The notes beneath the pieces are model-generated. The model saw only the letters and a list, made by a program, of their open reading frames with translations. It had not been told where the DNA came from and searched no databases. The translations under genes and the position numbers were made by a program. Shown piece after piece: positions 25,357 to 33,379 of a stretch of DNA of 64,000 nt; position 1 is the first letter of the stretch; each line of letters opens with the position of its first letter. The stretch comes from DATBGZ01 sp036557785. Lineage in GTDB: Bacteria; Actinomycetota; Actinomycetes; Mycobacteriales; Micromonosporaceae. The DNA lies in the NCBI GenBank assembly GCA_036557785.1, contig DATBGZ010000043.1, positions 62,001 to 126,000 on the forward strand, written 5' to 3'.

Positions 25357-26127
25357 GTGGTTCGCATGACCCCCATGATCACGTTGCGGTCGGCGCTGGC
25401 CAGCCGAGCGGTGCGAACCGTACGCATCGGACCCCTGCTCGGGCTCGCCGGGCAGACCGTGGTGCTGGCGGTACTCGGCGTGACGGCCGGGATCGGCCTC
25501 GACGGATGGCTCGCGGGCCTGGCGTACGGCCTGGTCGTCTGTGTCGCGCTCAGCCGTGGCCTGGGCCGGGCCGGGGCGGGCCGGCTGCGACCGGCGGATC
25601 GGGTGACCGTCGCCCGGGCGGCGCTGGTCGGGGGCGTCACGGCCCTGACCGTGCACGCGTTCGTCGGCCACGTCCCGGTTGCCCTGCTCGTGTCACTGGC
25701 CGTGGTGGCGCTGGTGCTCGACGGCGTGGATGGCGCGGTGGCCCGGCGCACCGGCACGCAGACGGATCTGGGTGCACGCTTCGATATGGAAGTCGATGCA
25801 TTCCTGATCCTGGTGCTGAGCGTCGCCGTGGCGCGCACGCTCGGCTGGTGGGTGCTCGCCATCGGCGCCATGCGGTACGCCTACGTCGCCGCGGGCTGGC
25901 TGCTGCCGTGGCTGCGCGGTGGCGTCCCGCCCCGCTACTGGCGCAAGGTCGTGGCGGCGACGGAGGGGATCGTGCTCACCGCGGCCCTCTCCGGCCTGTT
26001 CCCGACCTGGCTCAGCGCCACCGCGGTGGCGATCGCGCTGGCGCTACTCGTGGAGTCGTTCGGCCGCGACGTCGTATGGCTGTGGCTGAATGTTAGGAAG
26101 GGCACCTTGCACAAACCTGGACGTTAG
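25357..26127 (+). CDS. CDP-alcohol phosphatidyltransferase family protein
   Basis: About 256 residues from GTG 25357, which sits 9 nt after GGAGG; ATG 25348 and ATG 25366 are alternatives. The full CAPT catalytic motif is present: DGVDGAVARR, eight-residue spacing, then GARFDMEVD, giving D-x2-D-G-x2-A-R and G-x3-D-x3-D. Several transmembrane helices follow. It would join a CMP-activated phospholipid or alcohol to a polyol acceptor. It is divergent from the MDR dehydrogenase gene and likely works with that operon. Its last 11 codons (NVRKGTLHKPGR) lie inside a hairpin repeat, so the native C-terminus seems to have been replaced. Confidence 0.87.
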   Translation: MVRMTPMITLRSALASRAVRTVRIGPLLGLAGQTVVLAVLGVTAGIGLDGWLAGLAYGLVVCVALSRGLGRAGAGRLRPADRVTVARAALVGGVTALTVHAFVGHVPVALLVSLAVVALVLDGVDGAVARRTGTQTDLGARFDMEVDAFLILVLSVAVARTLGWWVLAIGAMRYAYVAAGWLLPWLRGGVPPRYWRKVVAATEGIVLTAALSGLFPTWLSATAVAIALALLVESFGRDVVWLWLNVRKGTLHKPGR

Positions 26128-26153
26128 CAAGGTGCCCTTCCTAACATTCAGCC
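26084..26153. terminator. 27-bp perfect inverted repeat, bidirectional terminator / REP element
   Basis: The arms 26084-26110 and 26127-26153 are perfect 27-bp reverse complements (core TGTTAGGAAGGGCACCTTG) around a 16-nt loop. It lies between two convergent genes and contains the stop codons of both. Such TTAGGAAGGG hairpins are, from memory, dispersed in Micromonosporaceae genomes. It should work as a bidirectional terminator. Confidence 0.85.
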
Positions 26154-26738
26154 GGTCGTGCCGGCGACCACGGCGTGGACCTGCGGGGCGCTGCAGCCGT
26201 CGCCGACCCAGGTCACCTTGACCGGATCCTTGCCGACGTTGAACGGGGGCCACACCTGCATCGCGGCGTACGGAGTGCAGGACGTCCCGTCGTCGTTGAT
26301 CGCCTCCGTCTCGACCATCGCCGATGCCTGGTCACCGGGGTTCAGCACCAGTTGCGGGGCGTCCACACCGTCGCCCAGGCCGCCGAGGTAGCCGCTGGGA
26401 GACTGCGCGGCCGCCTCCAGGATCGTGTCCGACCCGTCGAGCAGATTGACGGCCGGGAATCCCTTCGTGGAGCAGGGCGCGCTGCTCGAGTTCGTGAAGA
26501 TCAGGATCACGGATCGGTGGGTCGAGCCCGACGGGCCCTCCTGGGCCGTGATGGTGAGCTCGGCTGCGGTACAGAGGTCGGCTGAGTCCGGGGTGGTCGG
26601 CGAGCCCGGGGTCGTCGTGGCGCCGGCATTGTCGGTGTTGCCGCCGCCCTTTCCGCCCAGACCACAGGCGAGGGCGAGCATGACCGCGGCCACCGCGGAC
26701 GCGGTGCCGAGCAGAGTGCGCTTCGATGGCGTTCGCAT
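26148..26738 (-). CDS. Secreted lipoprotein with DUF4232-like domain
   Basis: 196 residues. A signal peptide with basic start (RTPSKRTLL) and hydrophobic core ends in a lipobox LALAC with C25, so it is a membrane-anchored lipoprotein on the outer face. A Gly/Thr/Pro linker follows, then a beta-rich domain: DLCTAAELTITAQEGPSGST, VILIFTNSSSAPCSTKGFPA and QLVLNPGDQASAMVETEAIN. This pattern, with paired Cys, matches DUF4232. The role is not known. Its TGA stop lies in the right arm of the hairpin repeat. Confidence 0.85.
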   Translation of the reverse strand: MRTPSKRTLLGTASAVAAVMLALACGLGGKGGGNTDNAGATTTPGSPTTPDSADLCTAAELTITAQEGPSGSTHRSVILIFTNSSSAPCSTKGFPAVNLLDGSDTILEAAAQSPSGYLGGLGDGVDAPQLVLNPGDQASAMVETEAINDDGTSCTPYAAMQVWPPFNVGKDPVKVTWVGDGCSAPQVHAVVAGTTG

Positions 26739-26785
26739 GCCCGGGACGGTAGCTGTGCCCAGCCGGTAAGGAATGAGGGTTTGTC

Positions 26786-28246
26786 CTACAGTTGGCCCGC
26801 CGCGGGCGCCGGGCCGCGCACCTGCGACGCGATCGATCCCATCAGGCGTCGCAGCCTCGACACCACCTCAGACTCCCCGGCCGAAGACTCCCCGACCGAA
26901 GACGCCCCGACCAAAGGCTCCCCCGCAGAGGTGTGCGGCGCAGCCCCGGCGAGGGCACGCAGTTCGGGCAGGGCTGCGGCAAGGCTGGCGTACCAGGCGA
27001 GCTCGGGACGATTGAGCCTGGCCAGGCGCCTGGCCACGCGCAGCGGCGCCTCGGCATCGCGCAGCTCAGCCAGGGCGGTCTCGAAGCGGCGCAGCGCGAC
27101 CGGGGTCGGCTCGTCGAGGCAGGCGCGCAGCCGTCGCAGGCAGATGGCGGTCCGTTTGCGCAGCACATCGCGGGTGTGCGGGGCGAGCAGCAGCGCCGGA
27201 CCGATCGCGCAGACGCCGCCGACCGCGATCGCGAGCAGCCGCAGCCCGAGCAGGGACCACGTGCCGGTGGCGCCGCCCAGCGTGGCCAGGAACGCGAGCG
27301 AGGCGGTCAGCGCCGCGGTCCAGACCACTCGGGACCGCTCGCGCACGCCCCAGCCGAGCGCGAGCACGACGAGGATCGTGACCACGGTGGCGGCCGGATG
27401 CGGGGCGAGCAGCGCCGCCGCGGGAGAGGCGAGCGCGGTCGCGATGAGCGCCCCGAGCAGGCGCGACCCGCTGCGCAGCAGGACCTCTCCGCGCGACCGG
27501 GAGCTCAGACTCACCGTGATGACTGTGATGACCGCCCATGGCCAGTGCTCGGGAAAGAGCACCTGGCCCACGAGCAGGCCGGCGGTCACGGCGATCGTCG
27601 AGGCGAGAGCGAGCCGGGTCCGCGCACGGGTGCTCGGCGCCTCCGCGGGATCCACCGGTTCCGGTTCGCCCGCGACCGGACGGACCAGCAGCTGCCGTAC
27701 GGCAACGAGCCACACGCTCGCGACCAGGCAGGCCAGCAACGCCCACCCGAGCCCGGCGAGCGGGCTGTGCCCGGCGACCCGGATCGGCGGAGCGAGGAAG
27801 AGCGCGGTCAGTGGCAGCAGGATGACCCGGCCGAGGGCGGCCCACCGCGGGCCGAAGCGCCCGACGAGGCGCGAGGCGATCAGGACGGCCACGTAGATGG
27901 CGTCACCGAGCCAGAGCGAGTAGCTGAAGATCACGGCGAGCGCGCCGACCCCGAGCGTGGTGGCGAGCACCGAACCGGCGTGCTGGGCCGCGAGTCCACG
28001 CCAGCCGCTGACCGTACGTCCGACCGCCGTACGGTCGCCGGCCCCGGCCCGGCGCGGCGACCCCGCGGCCAGGCAGACCGCCGCGCCGAGGACCACGACG
28101 CCCGCACCGAGGTGGTACGCGGCGGCCAGGGGCATCAGCGACAGGACGGTCAGCAGCAACGGAGTGACACCGAGCGCGGCCGCTCGCACCCCGAACCCGC
28201 GTCTCACGAGGCCTGACTGTAGCGACCGGCCCGGACAGTCGGCCAT
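26786..28246 (-). CDS. FUSC-family (aromatic acid exporter-like) membrane protein
   Basis: 486 residues from ATG 28246, or 473 from GTG 28207, which would leave more room for the divergent promoter. Two blocks of about five to six transmembrane helices (VTPLLLTVLSLMPLAAAYHL and ALASTIAVTAGLLVGQVLF) surround a cytosolic region. The second block carries the FUSC mark HWPWAVITVITVSLSSRSRG and LLRSGSRLLGALIATAL. A charged C-terminal domain (RKRTAICLRRLRACLDEP) is typical. It may export aromatic or hydrophobic acids; the substrate is unknown. The start codon lies only 35 bp from the divergent kinase gene. Confidence 0.82.
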   Translation of the reverse strand: MADCPGRSLQSGLVRRGFGVRAAALGVTPLLLTVLSLMPLAAAYHLGAGVVVLGAAVCLAAGSPRRAGAGDRTAVGRTVSGWRGLAAQHAGSVLATTLGVGALAVIFSYSLWLGDAIYVAVLIASRLVGRFGPRWAALGRVILLPLTALFLAPPIRVAGHSPLAGLGWALLACLVASVWLVAVRQLLVRPVAGEPEPVDPAEAPSTRARTRLALASTIAVTAGLLVGQVLFPEHWPWAVITVITVSLSSRSRGEVLLRSGSRLLGALIATALASPAAALLAPHPAATVVTILVVLALGWGVRERSRVVWTAALTASLAFLATLGGATGTWSLLGLRLLAIAVGGVCAIGPALLLAPHTRDVLRKRTAICLRRLRACLDEPTPVALRRFETALAELRDAEAPLRVARRLARLNRPELAWYASLAAALPELRALAGAAPHTSAGEPLVGASSVGESSAGESEVVSRLRRLMGSIASQVRGPAPAAGQL

Positions 28247-28281
28247 GGCGTGGTGGCAGGGGGCCGGAGCAGAATCGGGCG

Positions 28282-29142
28282 GTGAGCGCGGGAGCCGTCC
28301 TGGCCGGTCGGACCGGCGGATCGTACCGGCTCGATGAGCTGATCGCCCACGGCCGCCATGGCGACACGTGGCGCGGCGTCGATACGACGACCGACGGCAC
28401 GGTCGCGGTCAAGACGCTGCATCCGCGCGAGGGCGACACCGGCGACCTCGACTCCGCCGGGCAGGAGGAGTGGGGCTTCCTCAAGCGACTCGAGGCGAAC
28501 TGCCGAGGGATGCCACGGCTGCGCCACCCCAGTCTCGTCACGTTCCGCGACTTTGGCTGGACCCCGGGGATCGGCGCGTACCTGGTGCGGGAGTACGTCG
28601 CGGGCACCTCATTGTGGGATCTGCTGCAGCACGGACGCCTCGGCGCGCCGCGGAGCATGCGGTTGATCGCCCAGGCGGCCGCCGGCCTCGTCGCCGCGCA
28701 CGAGTTCGGCGTCTACCACAGCGATCTGCACCCGGCCAACCTGCTGGTCTGTCCGGACGACACGCTGCTCGTCAACGACGCCGGGCTCGTCCGGCTGGTG
28801 ATGCGCCTGCCCCCGCAGGGCGAGCCGCAACTGCTGGGTCGCCCGCCCTACCTCTCGCCGGAGGAGGCCATGTTCCAGACGCCGAGCCGGGCATCGGACG
28901 TCTTCGCGCTCGGCGTGGTCGCCCACCACTGCCTCGCCGGCCGACCGCCGTGGACGGGCGAGACGCCAATGCACATCGCCTTGAGCATGATCCGCGAGCC
29001 GCCCGCCCCGCTGCCCGACGACGTCCCGGACGAGGTCCGGACACTGGTCGCGTCCGCGCTCGTCACGAAGCCGGCCGACCGCCTGCTGACCATGGCCGGC
29101 TTCGCCGTCGCCGCCCGTGACCGATCCGCGTCAGGTGCGTGA
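28282..29142 (+). CDS. Soluble Ser/Thr protein kinase
   Basis: 286 residues from GTG 28282, kinase domain only with no transmembrane or sensor segment. Conserved elements: degenerate glycine loop IAHGRHGDTW, ATP lysine K44 (VAVKTLHP), catalytic loop HSDLHPANLL with D148 and N153, metal-binding D166 in VNDAG where DFG is usual, then PPYLSPEEAM and SRASDVFALGVVAHHCLAG. All catalytic residues are present, so activity is likely. Most actinobacterial Hanks kinases have a membrane anchor; this one does not. It is divergent from the FUSC gene. Confidence 0.88.
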   Translation: MSAGAVLAGRTGGSYRLDELIAHGRHGDTWRGVDTTTDGTVAVKTLHPREGDTGDLDSAGQEEWGFLKRLEANCRGMPRLRHPSLVTFRDFGWTPGIGAYLVREYVAGTSLWDLLQHGRLGAPRSMRLIAQAAAGLVAAHEFGVYHSDLHPANLLVCPDDTLLVNDAGLVRLVMRLPPQGEPQLLGRPPYLSPEEAMFQTPSRASDVFALGVVAHHCLAGRPPWTGETPMHIALSMIREPPAPLPDDVPDEVRTLVASALVTKPADRLLTMAGFAVAARDRSASGA

Positions 29143-29191
29143 CGCGGAACACCGGTTACCGGCGACGCGGGTCTCGACTACGGTCTGACCT

Positions 29192-30649
29192 ATGGTCGGC
29201 GTGGCGGGACGGGCAGCGGGCGAATCGACGGCCGAGCCCGGGATCGGGTTCCGGTCCGAGCGCGGACCAGTGCTCATGGCGCTGCTGCTCTGCGTTGGAC
29301 TGATTGCCATCGATTCGACGATCATCGCCACCGTGGTGCCCTCGACCGTGCGGGACCTCGGTGGCTTCAACCAGTTCCCGTGGCTGTTCTCGGTCTATCT
29401 GCTGGCGCAGGCGGTCTGCGTACCCATCTACAGCAAGCTCTCCGACCAGGTCGGTCGAAAACCGATCATGCTCATCGGCATCGGCCTGTTCCTGGCGGGC
29501 TCGGTGCTGTGTGGCGCGGCGTGGTCGATGCCCGCGCTCATCGCCTTCCGCGCCGTGCAGGGCCTCGGCGCCGGCGCGGTCCAGCCGATGGCGCTGACGA
29601 TCGTCGGTGATCTCTACTCGCTGCAGGAGCGGGGCCGGGTGCAGGGCTACATCAGCAGCGTATGGGGCATCACGTCGGTCGTGGGTCCCGCCGTCGGTGG
29701 CGTGTTCGCGGAGTACGTGAGCTGGCGCTGGGTCTTCTTCGTGAACATCCCGCTCTGCCTGGGCGCCGGAGCGACCCTGGTGCGGGCGTTCCACGAGAAG
29801 GTCGTCCGGCGCGAGCATCGCCAGGACTTCGTCGGCGCCAGTCTGCTCACCGTCGGCTGCACGCTGCTCATCCTCGGCCTGCTCGAGGGCGGCCAGGCGT
29901 GGGCCTGGGTCTCCCCCGCGAGCATCCTCGTGCTCGTCGCCGGTGCGGCGGTGCTCGGCGTCTTCGTCCTCGTCGAGCGGGTCGCCGCCGAGCCGGTCCT
30001 GCCGGCCTGGGTGTTCCGTCGCCGGGTGCTGCGCAGCGCCAACACGGTCGGTCTCATGCTCGGCGCGGTGCTCATCGGGCTCACCTCGTACGTGCCCACC
30101 TTCGCCCAGGGCGTGCTCGGCACCGGGCCGTTGGTCGCCGGGTTCGCCCTGGCGACCATGACCTTCGGCTGGCCGATCACGTCATCGCAGTCGAGCAGGC
30201 TCTACCTGCGCATCGGCTTCCGGGCCACCGCGCTCATCGGTGGCGCGGTCACGATCGTCGGGTGCGCCCTGCTCGCGGCGCTGGGCCCGCACTCGTCGAT
30301 CGTCGCGGTGGCGGTCGCGTGCTTCGTGGTCGGCTGCGGCATGGGTCCGGTCGCGGCGCCGGTGCTCATCGCGGCCCAGAGCACGGTCGGTTGGGCAGAG
30401 CGCGGTGTGGTCACCGGTACGCACCTGTTCTCCCGCTCGATCGGCAGCGCGGTCGGTGTCGCGGTCTTCGGCGCACTGGCGAACGCCGCCCTGGGGTCGG
30501 GCGAGCGAACCGCGTCCAGATTGGACGTCGCGTCGCACCACGTCTTCCTCGCCTCGCTCGTGGCGGCGACCCTGATGGTCGTCGCGATCGCGACGATTCC
30601 CGCCGTGGTACGGCAGTTCGCTGAGCCCGACCCCGTGCCGGCTCAGTAG
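29192..30649 (+). CDS. MFS transporter, DHA2 (EmrB/QacA) type
   Basis: 485 residues with about 14 predicted transmembrane helices. Drug:H+ antiporter motifs are visible: motif A KLSDQVGRKPIMLIGIGLF, motif D1 LIAIDSTIIATVVPSTV, motif B FRAVQGLGAGAVQPMAL and motif C SVVGPAVGGVFAEYVSWRW followed by FFVNIP. It probably exports a hydrophobic drug or metabolite with proton antiport. Its stop overlaps the stop of the convergent VWA gene by 7 nt. The substrate is not inferable. Confidence 0.9.
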   Translation: MVGVAGRAAGESTAEPGIGFRSERGPVLMALLLCVGLIAIDSTIIATVVPSTVRDLGGFNQFPWLFSVYLLAQAVCVPIYSKLSDQVGRKPIMLIGIGLFLAGSVLCGAAWSMPALIAFRAVQGLGAGAVQPMALTIVGDLYSLQERGRVQGYISSVWGITSVVGPAVGGVFAEYVSWRWVFFVNIPLCLGAGATLVRAFHEKVVRREHRQDFVGASLLTVGCTLLILGLLEGGQAWAWVSPASILVLVAGAAVLGVFVLVERVAAEPVLPAWVFRRRVLRSANTVGLMLGAVLIGLTSYVPTFAQGVLGTGPLVAGFALATMTFGWPITSSQSSRLYLRIGFRATALIGGAVTIVGCALLAALGPHSSIVAVAVACFVVGCGMGPVAAPVLIAAQSTVGWAERGVVTGTHLFSRSIGSAVGVAVFGALANAALGSGERTASRLDVASHHVFLASLVAATLMVVAIATIPAVVRQFAEPDPVPAQ

Positions 30650-32180
30650 TCGGAGGCGCGCTCGATGAGGTCGGCCAGGTCGGCGACCTGGGCGTCCCCG
30701 GTCTGGTAGTACGCCTCCCGGGCGATAGCGGACAGGTCGCCGAGGCGGACATCGCGGCCGTACGGGCTGTCGCGCAGCACCTCGGCGAAGAACGCCGCCG
30801 CGTACGTGACCCGCAACCGGGGCGAGGTCGACCCGAACGGCCGGCTGAGGTCGGAGACCGTGACGTCGGCCGCCGCCTCGGAGGGCCGCCCCGAGGTCGG
30901 GTTGAGCCAGTGGACCCGGGCCGTGGCGAGGTGGCCGTTCGCGCCCGGGTTCAGGTGGACCACATAGAGCGCGGTGACGGTGTGCCCGGACCGACCTCTC
31001 CGCCGTCGACCTGGTCGTTGCGGAAGTCGTTGCTGGCGAGCACCCGGTCGTCGTACCCGACGAGTCGGTACGTGTCCACAGCGGACGGATCGAAGCTCAC
31101 CTGCACCTTCGCGTCCTGTGCACGCACCGCGAGGGTGGCCGGCAGGCGCTCGACGAAGAGCTTGCGCGCCTGGTCCCGCTCCGAGACGTACGTGACGAAC
31201 CCGTCGCCCTCGTCGGCCAGCCGCTCCATGAGCGCGTCGCCGTACTCGCTGCCGACGCCGACGCCGAGCAGGCTGATCTGCTTGCCGGCCTCCTCGCGGA
31301 TCTGGTCGAGGATCGGCTCGGCCTGGGTGTCGCCGACATTGGCCAGGCCATCGGAGAGCAGGATCACCCGGTTGCTCGCCCCCGGCACGAAGCCGTCGCG
31401 GGCCACCCGGTACCCGGTCACCACGCCGGCCTCCAGGTTGGTGTTGCCGCCGGCGTTCAGGGCGTCGACCGCGGCGTGCAGCGTGCTCCGGTTGCTCACC
31501 GGCGTCATCGCGCGAAGCACCTTGGCCTTGGTGTCGTAGGCCACGATCGCCACGTAGTCGCTCTCGCGGAGCTGGTCGATGAGGTAGTGCAGGGCGTCCT
31601 TGACCAGGTCCAGGCGTCCGGGTTCGGCCATCGAACCGGAGACATCGACCACGAAGGTCAGCGCCGCAGGCTGCCGCAGCGCCGGGTCCTCCGCCCTCGT
31701 CTGCAAGCCGACGCGCAGCAGATGCTCGCCGCTGTCCTGTGCCGTGGCCGAGGGCGACCAGGCGCCGTCCATGGTGATCGTGAAGCCGTCACCGGGCGGC
31801 TGCGGGTAGTCCTGCTGGAACGCGTTGATGAACTCCTCCGGCCGTACGGTCTGCGGGTCCACCCGGTTGCCGTCGAGAATCTGGCGACGGGCGTAGTTGT
31901 ACGACGCTGTGTCGATATCGATGGCGAACGTGGACTCCGGTTGCTGGGCGGCGTCGACGTTGGGCTCGACCGCGGTCCGGCCCTCGCCACCATCGGCGTT
32001 GGCCTGGGGATTGGCGGGGTTGGGGTTGGCGTTCCCGTTCGGGGCAGGCTGATACGGCGCGCCGGTGTTGTTCGACTTGCTGCTCGCGCTGCAACCGGCG
32101 ACGAGCAGCAGGGCGAGGGCGCCAGCGAGCACGCCGGCGATCGCGGCGGCACGCACGCTGCCGCCTTCTCTATGTCCCAT
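30643..32180 (-). pseudogene. YfbK-like VWA lipoprotein, frameshifted
   Basis: The N-terminal part (409 codons from 32180) has a signal peptide with lipobox LVAGC (C30), a Von-Willebrand-like N-terminal region (DTASYNYARRQILDGNRVDP) and a VWA domain with the MIDAS motif VVDVSGSM. Near 30992 the frame breaks. Adding one base to GGTCCGGGCACACC gives EVGAGHTVTALYVVHLNPG, which joins smoothly to the frame ending at 30643 and restores the DUF3520-like C-terminal domain. The total length is one base short of a codon multiple, which agrees. Because both halves are well conserved, a sequencing error is as likely as a real mutation. It would be a surface-anchored adhesion or complex-assembly protein. 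Confidence 0.85.
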
Positions 32181-32373
32181 GTGGACCTCCAGGGGGAAGG
32201 GCGGGGCGTCTGCTATTGAGACATGTCCGCGTGCCCCGCGGTTCCCCTGTGACCGCCCTGAAACAAACGTGATAACTGAGGCGCCCTGCAGGTACGTTCC
32301 GTGACTGTGCCGCGCCCTTGGCGTGACCGGTCCGTGTCGCGTCCGGTACCAGCCATCCCTATCGTTCCTGACG

Positions 32374-33306
32374 TCACGCTCCGTACGCGGCAGGGAAGCC
32401 CTCGCGCCAGGAGGAGTAGCGCGGAACCCAGCCCAGCTCCCGCCTGGCCTTCGCGTTGGACGCGCCCCGGCAGTCGCTGATCATCGCGACCGCGTCCGAG
32501 CCGGCGACCAGGCGCGCCGCCCAGGCGGGGACGCGCAGCGGCGGCTTGGCGCCGAGAACCGCGGCGAGCACCGGTACCCACTCCCGCATCGGGGCGGGCT
32601 CATCGTCGACGATATTGAAGATTCCGGTGCTGCCCTGCTCCAGCGCGCACACGGTCGCGTCGGCGGCGTCCTCCAGGTGAATGAATGACATGATGCCGCG
32701 GCCCCCGGCGACAAGCGGGTACCGGCGCTTGCGCACGGGGTCGAGCAGGCCGGCCTTCGTCGCCGGGTCCGTGTCGCCATAGAACGTGCCGTACCGCAGC
32801 GCGACCCCGCCCGCTCCCGTGACGGCCGCGTCGAGATGGCTCATCGCGGCGAACGTCTCGCGGGCCGCCGGTGGTGGCGTCGCCTCGATCGGATCGTCCT
32901 CGGTCTTGACCGGCCCGCCCTCGCGGGCGTACCGGTACGGCGCGTAGCTCTGGGCGACGAAGCGACGGACCCCCGCCGCCTGCGCCGCGGCGAGCAGGGC
33001 GTCCGTGCCGACCGTGCGCAACTGGTTCGTGGCCGCGAACGTACGGTCGAGGTGGCGCCCGAAGCGCGCGTCGGCCAGCGCGGTCGCCTGGTGCACGATG
33101 ACGTCGGGCGTCGCGCCCCGCACGGCCGCGACGACGGCGCTGGCGTCGCGCAGGTCGAGCTGCACCGTACGGGCGCCGAGCGCCATGACCCGCTGCTCAT
33201 GCCCCGCGGAGCGATAGCTGCCGATGACCTCGTGGCCACGGTCGATGAGCCGGGCCACGATCCGCGTGCCGAGAGCGCCGCTCGCCCCCGCGACAAAGAC
33301 CCGCAT
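32374..33306 (-). CDS. NAD-dependent epimerase/dehydratase family protein
   Basis: 310 residues from ATG 33306 with GGAGGAG-type ribosome site. Extended SDR: NAD motif VAGASGALGTRI at the N-terminus, QATALADARFGRHLDRTFA, and active-site region AQSYAPYRYAREGG where the classical YxxxK is modified. The C-terminal substrate part contains GIFNIVDDEPAPMREWVPVL and LGWVPRYSSWREGF. A close paralogue lies at 59069-60019 with the same motifs in the same order. The substrate is unknown. An 8-bp inverted repeat sits 27 bp upstream. Confidence 0.85.
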   Translation of the reverse strand: MRVFVAGASGALGTRIVARLIDRGHEVIGSYRSAGHEQRVMALGARTVQLDLRDASAVVAAVRGATPDVIVHQATALADARFGRHLDRTFAATNQLRTVGTDALLAAAQAAGVRRFVAQSYAPYRYAREGGPVKTEDDPIEATPPPAARETFAAMSHLDAAVTGAGGVALRYGTFYGDTDPATKAGLLDPVRKRRYPLVAGGRGIMSFIHLEDAADATVCALEQGSTGIFNIVDDEPAPMREWVPVLAAVLGAKPPLRVPAWAARLVAGSDAVAMISDCRGASNAKARRELGWVPRYSSWREGFPAAYGA

Positions 33307-33332
33307 GTCACTCCTCCATAGGTGCGAACCGT

Positions 33333-33364
33333 CGGTACGGGAGGGGTCGTTCCTGACCGTACCG
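33333..33364. promoter_or_regulatory. 8-bp inverted repeat upstream of epimerase-like gene
   Basis: CGGTACGG at 33333-33340 and CCGTACCG at 33357-33364 are perfect reverse complements with a 16-nt spacer, in the 73-bp gap between the pheT stop and the epimerase-like start. It could be an operator of the epimerase gene or a terminator of pheT. Nothing else distinguishes the two. Confidence 0.35.
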
Positions 33365-33379
33365 CTTTCGGCGGCACGC

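Noticed and set aside
32374..33306. ECF41-type promoter before the second epimerase gene
   Set aside because: No TGTCACA-N16-CGTC was found upstream of 33306 on the minus strand.
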